Made by a program: the position numbers and the translations under genes. A DNA stretch of 64,000 nt, taken from assembly GCF_008801605.1 (NCBI RefSeq), contig NZ_VZPJ01000001.1, positions 930,001-994,000 of the forward strand, in the 5' to 3' direction. This DNA comes from Pseudomonas brassicacearum subsp. brassicacearum. Its GTDB lineage: Bacteria; Pseudomonadota; Gammaproteobacteria; Pseudomonadales; Pseudomonadaceae. The notes beneath the pieces were generated by a model, which saw only the letters and a list, made by a program, of their open reading frames with translations, ran no database searches and had not been told where the DNA came from. Of this stretch, positions 54,527 through 62,561 are shown piece after piece; the stretch's first letter is position 1; every line of letters begins with the position of its first letter.

Positions 54527-55363
54527 TCACCCCTGCCCAAACACCTGCGAAGGCCTGCGCAGCAACGGGTCGAACGGGTTGATCCGCGGTCCGATCAGGG
54601 CCGCCTCGCGCTTGAGCATGTCCACCACCGTCGGCAGGCGATCGGGCCCCAGGCGGTCGCTCACCGTTGCCACGCTCAAGGCGGCCACGGCGCGGCCGTC
54701 ACGGTCCAGGATCGGCACGGCCACCCCGGCCATGCCTTGCAATACACCGGTGTTACGCCCGGCGTAGCCCAGCGTACGGACGTTCTCCACTTCCGAACGC
54801 AGGAAGACTTCGTCGTACAAATGGAAATCCTTTAGCCGCGGCAGGTTGTATTGAATCACCGTGTCGCGCTCTTCCTCCGGCAGAAACGCCAGGATCGCCA
54901 AGCTGCCCTGCCCCACGCCCAACGCCACGCGGCCGCCAATGTCGCCGGTGAACGTGCGGATCGGAAACGGCCCCTCGCTGCGGTCCAGGCAGACCGCGTC
55001 GAAACCACTGCGTGCCAGCAAAAATAACGAGTCCCCCAGGGAGGCCGACAACCGCAGCATCGCCGGGCGCACCAGTTCGCGCAGGTTGCCGGTGTTGCCG
55101 GCGCGGGCGGCCAGGGCGAAGAACTCCAGGCTCAGGCGATAGCGTTTGCTGCGTGCGTCCTGCTCGACCATGCCTTCGTCCATCAGGCTGCGCAGCAAGC
55201 GATGCGTGGTGGGCTGGGACAGGCCGATGCGCTGGGCCAATTGTGTCACCCGCTCCCCACCCTCGGCGGTGTCACCCAGGCTGCGCAGCACGGCAAACAG
55301 CCGGGAGACCGCACCGACACCGACTTCGCCTTTCTCATTATTCCGATCAGTGGAATTAGACAT
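54527..55363 (-). CDS. IclR-family transcriptional regulator
   Basis: This is a 278-residue IclR regulator. The winged helix (about 18-85) contains VGAVSRLFAVLRSLGD and VTQLAQRIGLSQPTTHRLLRSLMDEGMVEQD. The effector domain (about 95-265) contains IRTFTGDIGGRVALGVGQGSLAILAFL and GMAGVAVPILDRDGRAVAALSVA, which matches the IclR signature. The ATG at 55363 was chosen; an in-frame ATG at 55378 adds five residues. It is divergent from the ABC transporter/dehydrogenase operon, which it probably controls through repeats in the shared gap. Confidence 0.92.
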   Translation of the reverse strand: MSNSTDRNNEKGEVGVGAVSRLFAVLRSLGDTAEGGERVTQLAQRIGLSQPTTHRLLRSLMDEGMVEQDARSKRYRLSLEFFALAARAGNTGNLRELVRPAMLRLSASLGDSLFLLARSGFDAVCLDRSEGPFPIRTFTGDIGGRVALGVGQGSLAILAFLPEEERDTVIQYNLPRLKDFHLYDEVFLRSEVENVRTLGYAGRNTGVLQGMAGVAVPILDRDGRAVAALSVATVSDRLGPDRLPTVVDMLKREAALIGPRINPFDPLLRRPSQVFGQG

Positions 55364-55388
55364 GCCATTTCTCGTCATTAAATTTACT

Positions 55389-55433
55389 CACTGAATGAAA
55401 CTGAAAATAGTCTTCGCTTCAGTGAAATAGTCC
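55389..55433. promoter_or_regulatory. Repeat cluster in the IclR/ABC divergent gap
   Basis: The inverted pair CACTGAA (55389-55395) and TTCAGTG (55418-55424) surrounds and overlaps direct repeats CTGAAAATAGTC (55401-55412) and GTGAAATAGTC (55422-55432). These AT-rich repeats upstream of the iclR-like gene are candidate regulator sites. The rest of the 244-base gap shows only a small tandem TCTTCGTCC duplication near 55447-55471. Confidence 0.4.
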
Positions 55434-55607
55434 ATTGAGCCCATCCTATTCTTCGTCCTACTCTTCGTCCAGACAGGGGCGATTCGAACAACAGCGGCAG
55501 CCGACTCAAGGTCGAGCGCCAACGCACCCCAGCAACACCCTTTCGTATCTGCCCATAAAAAAGCGCGCCCGCGGGCGACGCATAACAATCTCAGGTGGAG
55601 CGCAGCT

Positions 55608-56633
55608 ATGGCTTTTGTGCAACTTGAAGGACTTGGCAAACGTTACGGCGATATCGACGCCGTGGTCGCCACCAATCTGTCGGTGGAAAAAGGCGAGTTC
55701 GTCTCGCTACTGGGACCTTCCGGCTGCGGCAAAACCACAACCCTGCAGATGATCGCCGGCTTCGTCGAAGTCAGCAGCGGGCGCATCCTGCTGGATGGTC
55801 GCGACATTACCCACGCCAAGCCCGCCAGCCGTGGCCTGGGTGTGGTGTTCCAGAGCTACGCGCTATTTCCCCACATGACCGTCAAGGACAACGTCGCCTT
55901 CGGCCTGCGCATGCGCAAAGTGGCCAATACCGAACTGCAACAACGGGTAGACCGGGTGTTGAAACTGGTACGCCTGGACCGCCACGCCGACCGCTATCCG
56001 CGAGAACTCTCGGGCGGCCAGCGCCAACGCGTGGCACTGGCCCGGGCACTGGTGATCGAGCCGCCAGTGCTGTTGCTCGACGAGCCACTGTCCAACCTCG
56101 ACGCCAATTTGCGCGAAGAGATGCAATACGAAATCCGCCGCATCCAGCGCGAAGTCGGGATCACCACGCTGATGGTGACCCACGACCAGTCCGAAGCCCT
56201 GTCGATCAGTGACCGGGTCGTGGTGATGCAGGCCGGGCGCATCACCCAGATCGATGCGCCGTACACCCTTTACGAGCACCCTCGCACCGAGTTCATTTCC
56301 GGCTTCGTCGGCAAAGCCAACCTGCTGCCCGGCATGCGGGACAGTGCGGGAGTCGTTCAAGCCTGCAGCCAGGGCAATGGCGAGCTGACGCTAAGCCTGC
56401 GCCCGGAAAAAATCGACCTGTGCGAGGCCGGTTCAGGGCGACTGCAAGGCACCCTCGTCAGCCGCTTCTTCCTTGGCAGCCAATGGCTGTACGGCGTCTC
56501 GACCAGCCTGGGTGAACTCTGCGTGGTGCGCCGCAACGACGGCTCCGCGCCCCTGCTCGAAGGCACGGCGGTGGGCCTGGACTGGGACCCGACGCTGCTG
56601 CGGGTGCTGACTGCGGACGAGGTGCCGGCATGA
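55608..56633 (+). CDS. ABC transporter ATP-binding protein (polyamine/opine type)
   Basis: This is the nucleotide-binding subunit of a POPT-family importer, 341 residues. Walker A is GPSGCGKTT (residues 36-44), the signature is LSGGQRQRVALARAL, Walker B is VLLLDEPLSNLD, and the C-terminal 90 residues are a TOBE domain (GELTLSLRPEKIDL). It heads an operon with two permeases, a three-subunit dehydrogenase and a binding protein. Close relatives import putrescine, spermidine or related amines. GGTGGAGC lies upstream of the ATG at 55608. Confidence 0.92.
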   Translation: MAFVQLEGLGKRYGDIDAVVATNLSVEKGEFVSLLGPSGCGKTTTLQMIAGFVEVSSGRILLDGRDITHAKPASRGLGVVFQSYALFPHMTVKDNVAFGLRMRKVANTELQQRVDRVLKLVRLDRHADRYPRELSGGQRQRVALARALVIEPPVLLLDEPLSNLDANLREEMQYEIRRIQREVGITTLMVTHDQSEALSISDRVVVMQAGRITQIDAPYTLYEHPRTEFISGFVGKANLLPGMRDSAGVVQACSQGNGELTLSLRPEKIDLCEAGSGRLQGTLVSRFFLGSQWLYGVSTSLGELCVVRRNDGSAPLLEGTAVGLDWDPTLLRVLTADEVPA

Positions 56634-57499
56634 AGCTGATCGATGCGATGCGCCGCGGTCGCCAAGGCTACCTGATGTCCGCGCCAGCCCTGGCCTTGTA
56701 CCTGGGCTTGCTGGTCATTCCCTTGGGCTTGACCTTGGTCCTGTCGTTCAACGTCTTCGACTACAGCTCGGGCATCAACGGCGACGCCTATACCTTCGAG
56801 CACTACACCAGCCTGTTGGGCGATCCGTACTTCTACGAGATCTTTTTGCGCACGTTCTGGATCAGCGCCCTGACCACTTTCCTGTGCGTGCTGATCGGCG
56901 TGCCCGAGGCGTACATTCTCAGCCGCATGGGCGCACCGTGGCGCTCGATTTTCCTGATCCTGATTCTCACCCCGCTGCTGATTTCAGTGGTGGTGCGCGC
57001 CTTTGGCTGGAGCCTCCTGCTCGGCGCCGACGGCCTGGTCAACCAGGCCCTGCAAGCCTTCGGCGGCTCGCCGATGAAGCTGCTCTATACGCCATTCGCC
57101 GTGGTCATCGCCCTGGTCCACGTGATGTTGCCGTTCATGATCATTCCGGTCTGGACCTCGCTGCAGAAACTCGACCCGGCCGCCGAACAGGCCGCGCTGT
57201 CTCTGGGAGCGAGCCAGTTCACGGTGATCCGAAAAGTGGTGTTGCCGCAGATCATGCCCGGCGTGCTGTCCGGCACGCTGATTGTGTTCGGCCTCGCCGC
57301 CAGTTCCTTCGCGATTCCCGGCTTGCTCGGCGGACGGCGCTTGAAGATGGTCGCCACGTTGATCTACGACCAGTACCTGTCGGAGCTGAACTGGCCCATG
57401 GGCGCGGCCATTGCCGTTGCCCTGCTGCTGCTCAATCTGCTGATCATGCTGTCGTGGAACCGGATGATCGAAGGCCGCTACAAGAAGTCATTGGGGTAA
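56630..57499 (+). CDS. ABC transporter permease 1 (PotB-like)
   Basis: This is an inner-membrane permease of 289 residues with six predicted helices. The coupling loop toward the ATPase is EQAALSLGASQFTVIRKVVLPQIMPGVLSGTLIVFG, the EAA motif. LLVIPLGLTLVLSFNVFDY at the N-terminus is typical of the PotB/YdcU type. The gene overlaps the ATPase gene by four bases and precedes permease 2 by six bases. Confidence 0.92.
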   Translation: MKLIDAMRRGRQGYLMSAPALALYLGLLVIPLGLTLVLSFNVFDYSSGINGDAYTFEHYTSLLGDPYFYEIFLRTFWISALTTFLCVLIGVPEAYILSRMGAPWRSIFLILILTPLLISVVVRAFGWSLLLGADGLVNQALQAFGGSPMKLLYTPFAVVIALVHVMLPFMIIPVWTSLQKLDPAAEQAALSLGASQFTVIRKVVLPQIMPGVLSGTLIVFGLAASSFAIPGLLGGRRLKMVATLIYDQYLSELNWPMGAAIAVALLLLNLLIMLSWNRMIEGRYKKSLG

Positions 57500-57505
57500 T
57501 TCTTC

Positions 57506-58300
57506 ATGTCCAGAAACGGTCCTTTCGCGCTGCTGTTTCACGCCCTGGTGGTGGTCTTCATGCTCGCGCCGCTGGTGGTGGTCTGCCTCGTCGCCTTCAC
57601 CCCGGAAAACACCTTGAGCCTGCCGACCACGACGTTTTCCCTGCGCTGGTTTCGCGCCGTGTTCGAACGCGCGGACTTTGTCGATGCGTTCTACAACAGC
57701 CTGGTCCTGGCGTTCAGCGCGGCCTCGCTGGCGACGTTGATCGCGGTGCCGGCGGCCCTCGCGATTACCCGGTTCGAGTTCCCCGGCCGGGACTTCTTCA
57801 ACGGCCTGTTCCTGTCGCCGATCATCATTCCGCACCTGGTGCTGGGGGTCGCATTGCTGCGCCTGTTTGCGCTGATGGGCGTGAACGGCAGCTTTGCCTG
57901 GCTGATCTTCGCCCACGTGCTGGTGATCACGCCCTATGTGTTGCGCCTGGTGCTGGCCTCGGCCATCGGCCTGGACCGCAGCGCCGAACAGGCCGCGCAA
58001 TCGCTGGGGGCGGGGCGCTTCACGCTGTTCCGGCAAATCACCTTGCCGATGATTCTGCCGGGGGTAGCCGGGGGCTGGCTGCTGGCGTTCATCAACAGTT
58101 TCGATGAAGTCACCCTGTCGATCTTCGTCACCTCGCCGGCCACGCAAACCTTGCCGGTGCGCATGTACGTGTACGCCACCGAATCCATCGACCCGATGAT
58201 GGCGGCGGTTTCGGCACTGGTCATCGCGCTCACCGCGCTGACCATGATTCTGCTCGACCGGGTCTATGGCCTGGATCGGGTCCTGGTAGGCAAACAATGA
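57506..58300 (+). CDS. ABC transporter permease 2 (PotC-like)
   Basis: This is the second permease, 264 residues, six predicted helices. The EAA loop is EQAAQSLGAGRFTLFRQITLPMILPGVAGGWLLAFINSFDEVTLSIF, which includes the NSFDE pattern usual in PotC/YdcV subunits. N-terminal LVVVFMLAPLVVVCLVAFTPENTLSLP matches that group. It is followed eight bases later by the small iron-sulfur subunit, so transport and oxidation genes share one transcript. Confidence 0.92.
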   Translation: MSRNGPFALLFHALVVVFMLAPLVVVCLVAFTPENTLSLPTTTFSLRWFRAVFERADFVDAFYNSLVLAFSAASLATLIAVPAALAITRFEFPGRDFFNGLFLSPIIIPHLVLGVALLRLFALMGVNGSFAWLIFAHVLVITPYVLRLVLASAIGLDRSAEQAAQSLGAGRFTLFRQITLPMILPGVAGGWLLAFINSFDEVTLSIFVTSPATQTLPVRMYVYATESIDPMMAAVSALVIALTALTMILLDRVYGLDRVLVGKQ

Positions 58301-58307
58301 GGACACC

Positions 58308-58598
58308 ATGGCGCTGCTGAAACGACTGGCCGAAGGCGACCGCCCGGCCCTGGACTTTACCCTCGACGGCCAGCCTGCCACCGGCCTGCTGGGGGACACG
58401 CTGCTGACCGCCGTGCTGACCTGCAGCGAACACCTGCGCGGCAGCGACTTCAGCGCCGAACCCCGGGCCGGTTTCTGCCTGATGGGCGCCTGCCAGGACT
58501 GCTGGGTCCGCCTGGGCGACGGCCGCCGCGTACGCGCCTGCTCGACCCTGCTCGAAGCCGGCCAGCACATCAGCCGCGAACCGGGGCGTCAGGTATGA
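58308..58598 (+). CDS. (2Fe-2S) small subunit of a flavin dehydrogenase complex
   Basis: This is a 96-residue plant-type 2Fe-2S ferredoxin domain, the gamma-type subunit of HcnABC/LhpBEF-like or opine-oxidase complexes. Cysteines are seen in GFCLMGACQDCWVRLGDGRRVRAC (a CxxxxCxxC plus later C pattern), with the first ligand region LLTAVLTC upstream. It is followed by the FAD subunits, but a REPIN pair in the unusual tail-to-tail order and 166 bases separate it from the next gene. Confidence 0.88.
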   Translation: MALLKRLAEGDRPALDFTLDGQPATGLLGDTLLTAVLTCSEHLRGSDFSAEPRAGFCLMGACQDCWVRLGDGRRVRACSTLLEAGQHISREPGRQV

Positions 58599-58621
58599 AC
58601 ACTGTCGACTGGCCTGGCCTC

Positions 58622-58715
58622 ATCGCGAGCAAGCTCGCTCCCACAGGGGAACTGCGGCGCGCACAAGAGCCGCATCCACCACAGACCCCTTGTGGGAGCG
58701 AGCTTGCTCGCGATG
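58622..58715. repeat. REP pair in reversed order, inside an operon
   Basis: Here the arms occur as GCGAGCAAGCTCGCTCCCACA first and GTGGGAGCGAGCTTGCTCGC second, the opposite of the usual REPIN order. It sits between the iron-sulfur and FAD subunit genes of one operon and could adjust message stability or expression ratio. Confidence 0.85.
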
Positions 58716-58764
58716 ACGGCTTCAAGCACAGCACAAATCCCCCGGCCCGGCCAATGAGGTGGCA

Positions 58765-60120
58765 ATGAAACCTATAGCCATCATCGGCGCCGGCCCCGCC
58801 GGTATCCGTGCCGCGCAGACATTGGTCGCCCACGGCCTATACCCGATCCTGCTGGACGAAGCCGCCCGCGGTGGCGGGCAGATCTATCGGCGCCAACCGG
58901 CCAACTTCAAGCGCTCGCCAGGCAAGCTCTATGGCTTCGAAGCGCACAAGGCCAACGCCATCCACCAGACGCTCGACGCATTGCGCGAACAGCTCGATTA
59001 CCGTCCCGACACCCTGGTGTGGAACGCCGAAGCCGGCCTGCTCGATACCCTGCATGAAGGCCGCGCCGACCGCCTCGAGTACGCCAGCATAATCGTCGCA
59101 ACCGGTGCCACCGACCGGATCCTGCCGGTACCCGGGTGGACTCTGCCCGGGGTGTACAGCCTGGGCGCGGCGCAGATCGCCCTGAAGTTCCAGGGGTGCG
59201 CCATCGGTGAGCGGGTGGTGTTCGCCGGCAGCGGCCCCCTGCTGTATCTGGTGGCCTATCAATACGCCCGGGCCGGCGCCAACGTGGTCGCGGTCCTCGA
59301 CAGTTCGCCCTTTAGCGCCCAGGTCCGTGCCCTGCCCGGCCTGCTCGCACAACCGGCCACCCTCGCCAAAGGCCTCTATTATCGCGCCTGGCTGACCGCC
59401 CATGGCATCGCCGTGCACCAAGGCGCGAGCCTGTCGCATCTCGACGGCGAACACCGAGTGCAGTCGCTGAAATGGCGCAACGCCAATGGCGAACACACCC
59501 TCGACTGCGACGCGGTGGCCTTCGCCCACGGCTTGCGCAGTGAAACCCAGCTGGCCGACCTGCTGGGTTGCGAGTTTTCCTGGAACGCCCTCAACCGCGC
59601 CTGGCTGCCACGACGGGATCGCGCTGGTCGCAGCAGCGTGCCGGGGATCTATCTGGCCGGTGACGGCGCCGGCATCATGGGCGCCGACGCCGCTGAGATG
59701 GCCGGTGAACGGGCGGCCCTCGCCTTGCTCGAAGACATTGGTTATCTGATCGACCCGCAGCGTTGCACTCAGTTGGAACAATCCCTCGAACGTATCGGCC
59801 ATTTCCGAGAGGGCCTGGAACGTGCGTTTGCCTTTCCTGAAGAGTGGGCCGCAGACGCTGTCGATGACCTGATGATTTGCCGCTGCGAAGAAGTCAGCGC
59901 CGGCGACATTCGCCGGGTGGTGGGCGAAGGCCATTGGGAGATCAATCGGGTCAAGGCGCATTGCCGGGTCGGCATGGGCCGTTGCCAGGGACGAATGTGC
60001 GGTGCCGCCGCAGCGGAAATCATTGCCCGCGAAAGTGGCCGCACCGTGTCCAGCATCGGCCGCTTGCGGGCCCAGGCGCCGATCAAGCCCGTGCCGTTCG
60101 GCCTGGAGGTCGAGCCATGA
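58765..60120 (+). CDS. FAD/NAD(P)-binding oxidoreductase subunit with BFD-like [2Fe-2S] domain (opine oxidase A/HcnB type)
   Basis: This is the alpha-type subunit, 451 residues. A dinucleotide-binding motif IAIIGAGPAGIRAAQTL opens the chain, and a second, GERVVFAGSGPLLYLVAYQYARAG, follows near residue 150. GIYLAGDGAGIMGADAAEMAG is the FAD C-terminal signature. A BFD-like [2Fe-2S] domain (about 370-430) has MICRCEEVSAGDIRR and CRVGMGRCQGRMCG. Homologues serve in hydrogen cyanide synthase, opine oxidase and hydroxyproline dehydrogenase. I chose the ATG at 58765; a GTG at 58759 is possible. It overlaps the beta subunit gene by four bases. Confidence 0.9.
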   Translation: MKPIAIIGAGPAGIRAAQTLVAHGLYPILLDEAARGGGQIYRRQPANFKRSPGKLYGFEAHKANAIHQTLDALREQLDYRPDTLVWNAEAGLLDTLHEGRADRLEYASIIVATGATDRILPVPGWTLPGVYSLGAAQIALKFQGCAIGERVVFAGSGPLLYLVAYQYARAGANVVAVLDSSPFSAQVRALPGLLAQPATLAKGLYYRAWLTAHGIAVHQGASLSHLDGEHRVQSLKWRNANGEHTLDCDAVAFAHGLRSETQLADLLGCEFSWNALNRAWLPRRDRAGRSSVPGIYLAGDGAGIMGADAAEMAGERAALALLEDIGYLIDPQRCTQLEQSLERIGHFREGLERAFAFPEEWAADAVDDLMICRCEEVSAGDIRRVVGEGHWEINRVKAHCRVGMGRCQGRMCGAAAAEIIARESGRTVSSIGRLRAQAPIKPVPFGLEVEP

Positions 60121-61232
60121 TCGAAGTGGATGCAGTGATCATTGGCGGCGGCATCGTCGGCGCCTCGGCCGCATTGTTCCTGAGCAAGGCCGGACGCCGG
60201 GTGGCGTTGCTGGAGCGCGACTTCTGCGGTTCGCACTCCAGCGGCGTGAACTACGGCGGTGTGCGCCGCCAGGGCCGACCGCTGTCGCAATTGCCCTTGT
60301 CGCAACGGGCCCATGAGATCTGGAGCCAGTTGCCACAGTTGATCGGCATCGACGGTGAGTACCAGCGCAGCGGTCATCTGAAGCTGGCCCGCAGCGCGGA
60401 AGATCTGCAAGCGCTGCACGACTATGCCGCCGCCAGCCAGGGCTTTGGCCTGAATCTGCAACTGCTTGATCGCAAGGCGCTGCGCGGCCGTTTTCCGTGG
60501 GTCGGCGCCGTTGCGGTCGGGGCGTCGCTGTGCCCGGACGACGGCCATGCCAATCCGCGCCTGGTATCGCCAGCCTTTGCCCAGGCCGCTCGCCGGCATG
60601 GCGCGCAAGTCCACGAACAATGCGCCGTCAGCAACGTTGTGCACGACGGCCAGCGCTTTGTCGTACACACCGCAACGGGCCTGACGTACCACGCGCCCTG
60701 GCTGCTGAACTGCGCCGGTGCCTGGGCGAGCCAGTTCGCCGCGCAATTCGGCGAAGCGGTGCCGATGCACGCCGGGCACCCAGCGATGCTGGTCACCGAA
60801 CCCTTGCCTTTGGTCATGGACGCCAGCACTGGCGTCGAGGGCGGCGGTATCTATGCCCGCCAAGTCTCGCGCGGCAATTGCGTGCTGGGCGGCGGGCAGG
60901 GTTTTGCCTTGGACGCTGCACGCGCCCGACCCGGCCAGAGCGCAATGCTGGAAATCCTGCGCCAGGCCGTCGAGCTCTACCCGTTTTTGGAGGGCGCCCA
61001 GGCGATTCGTACCTGGAGCGGCACCGAAGGTTACCTGCCAGATCGCCAACCGGTGATCGGCCACAGCAGCACCCAGCCTGGTCTGTTGCACGCATTCGGC
61101 TTTGCCGGCGCGGGCTTCCAGATCGGCCCGGCGGTGGGCCAGGCGCTCACCGAGATCATCTGCAGCGGGGCTTCGACCACGCCGCTGGATGCGTTTTCCA
61201 TCACCCGGTTTCACTCCATCTCCGTTGCTTGA
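60117..61232 (+). CDS. FAD-dependent amine/D-amino-acid dehydrogenase subunit (opine oxidase B/HcnC type)
   Basis: This is the catalytic beta-type subunit, a DAO-family flavoprotein of 371 residues. It begins VDAVIIGGGIVGASAALFLSKAG (FAD motif) and carries GVNYGGVRRQGRPLSQLPLS, the flavin-contact loop, WLLNCAGAWASQFAAQFGEAVPM and RTWSGTEGYLPDRQPVIG in the C-terminal domain. It oxidises a C-N bond of the imported substrate and passes electrons through the alpha and iron-sulfur subunits. It overlaps the alpha gene (ATGA). Confidence 0.9.
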   Translation: MIEVDAVIIGGGIVGASAALFLSKAGRRVALLERDFCGSHSSGVNYGGVRRQGRPLSQLPLSQRAHEIWSQLPQLIGIDGEYQRSGHLKLARSAEDLQALHDYAAASQGFGLNLQLLDRKALRGRFPWVGAVAVGASLCPDDGHANPRLVSPAFAQAARRHGAQVHEQCAVSNVVHDGQRFVVHTATGLTYHAPWLLNCAGAWASQFAAQFGEAVPMHAGHPAMLVTEPLPLVMDASTGVEGGGIYARQVSRGNCVLGGGQGFALDAARARPGQSAMLEILRQAVELYPFLEGAQAIRTWSGTEGYLPDRQPVIGHSSTQPGLLHAFGFAGAGFQIGPAVGQALTEIICSGASTTPLDAFSITRFHSISVA

Positions 61233-61250
61233 TAGAGGAAGGTCGCGCCA

Positions 61251-62312
61251 ATGAATAACGTCAAACGCAGTGCACTGTTCGGTTTCTGCTCGCTGGGTTC
61301 CGCTTGCCTGGGCGCCCTGCTCCCGGTCACCCAGGCGTTGGCCGAGCCGACGCTCTACCTGGGCATGAACGGCGGAACCATGGAGCGGCTCTATGCCGAC
61401 AAGGTCTTGCCGGCTTTCGAGAAAGCCAACAACGTCAAAGTGGTCATCGTACCCGGCACCTCCGCCGACATCCTGGCCAAAGTCCAGGCCAGCAAAGGCA
61501 ACCCGCAGATGCATGTGATGTTCCTCGATGACGGCATCATGTATCGCGCCATCGCCATGGGCCTGTGCGACAAGCTCGAGGACAGCCCGCCCCTGGCGCA
61601 GATCCCGGCCAAGGGGCGCATCAAGGATCAGGCCGTGGCCGTCAGCCTCGGGGTGACGGGGTTGGCCTACAACACCCGGCTTTTCAAGGAAAAGGGCTGG
61701 AATACGCCCACCTCATGGATGGACCTGGCCGATCCACGCTTCAAGGACAAAGTGGTGTTCCAGTCGATGGCCTCATCCACGTTCGGCCTGCACGGCTTTT
61801 TGATGTTCAACCGGATCCAGGGCGGCAGCGAAACCGACGTCGAACCGGGCTTCAAGGCCTGGCCGAACACGGTGGGGCGCAACGTGCTGGAGTACATCCC
61901 GAGCTCGGCGAAGATATCCGAAATGCTGCAGACCGACGAAGCCGCGCTGTTCCCACTGACGCCAACCCAGGTGACCGCATTGAAAATCAAGGGCATGCCG
62001 GTCGAATATGCCCAGCCGAAGGAAGGCGCCGTGGTCCTAAACGTCGCCGAATGTGCCATCGCCCAGAATACCCAACCGGAACTGGCGCAAAAGCTCGCGG
62101 CTTTCCTGCTGACCCCGCAAGCCCAGGCCATCGCCCTGGAAGAAGGCGACCAGATCCCGTCCAACCCCAACACCCCGACCACCGACAAGACTCGCGGTCA
62201 GGTGGAGGCGATGAAGCAATACCTGGAAACGGCGATTGCCGTGGATTGGGATCAGGTCAACGAACAACGCCCGGCCTGGAACGCCCGCTGGAACCGCAGC
62301 ATCGAGCGCTAG
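61251..62312 (+). CDS. ABC transporter substrate-binding protein (PotD-like)
   Basis: This is the periplasmic binding protein of the transporter, 353 residues. The signal peptide ends near TQALA (about residue 31). The mature domain opens EPTLYLGMNGGTMERLYADKVLPAFEKANNVKVVIVPGTSADILAKV, the family-1 extracellular-binding fold, with SVFQSMAS-type lobe contacts and TPTTDKTRGQVEAM near the end. It closes the operon, an uncommon position since binding proteins are often first. It should set the substrate for the downstream oxidation. Confidence 0.9.
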   Translation: MNNVKRSALFGFCSLGSACLGALLPVTQALAEPTLYLGMNGGTMERLYADKVLPAFEKANNVKVVIVPGTSADILAKVQASKGNPQMHVMFLDDGIMYRAIAMGLCDKLEDSPPLAQIPAKGRIKDQAVAVSLGVTGLAYNTRLFKEKGWNTPTSWMDLADPRFKDKVVFQSMASSTFGLHGFLMFNRIQGGSETDVEPGFKAWPNTVGRNVLEYIPSSAKISEMLQTDEAALFPLTPTQVTALKIKGMPVEYAQPKEGAVVLNVAECAIAQNTQPELAQKLAAFLLTPQAQAIALEEGDQIPSNPNTPTTDKTRGQVEAMKQYLETAIAVDWDQVNEQRPAWNARWNRSIER

Positions 62313-62373
62313 AGCGATCGACTGTGGCGAGGGAAGCAACACTGTTGTGGGAAAAACTGTTGTGAAAAATTGC

Positions 62374-62460
62374 TGTGGGAGCAAGGCTTGCCCGCGATGC
62401 AGGCGCCTCGTCTTCTCAGAGACCGCGCCGTCTTCATCGCGGGCAAGCCTTGCTCCCACA
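62374..62460. repeat. REPIN with outer GTGGCGAGGG arms
   Basis: An inverted REP pair of the AAGGC subtype is bordered by a second inverted pair, TGTGGCGAGGG at about 62322 and CCCTCGCCACA at about 62469. The whole forms a double stem between the binding-protein gene and the LRR kinase gene. Confidence 0.88.
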
Positions 62461-62561
62461 GATAAATCCCCTCGCCACAGGGTGTTGTACTGAGCTGATT
62501 ATTGGTTAACTGTCTGGCTACGGGCGCCAGCCCCTCCCCTTGATCAACAGCGACCCCCTCC

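Noticed and set aside
58308..61232. Hydrogen cyanide synthase hcnABC
   Set aside because: The subunit types are similar, but the genes lie within an ABC-transporter operon with an IclR regulator and a terminal binding protein, which is not the hcn arrangement.
59769..61514. 581-codon minus-strand frame antisense to the dehydrogenase subunit genes
   Set aside because: It covers parts of three well-supported plus-strand genes and shows no family match.
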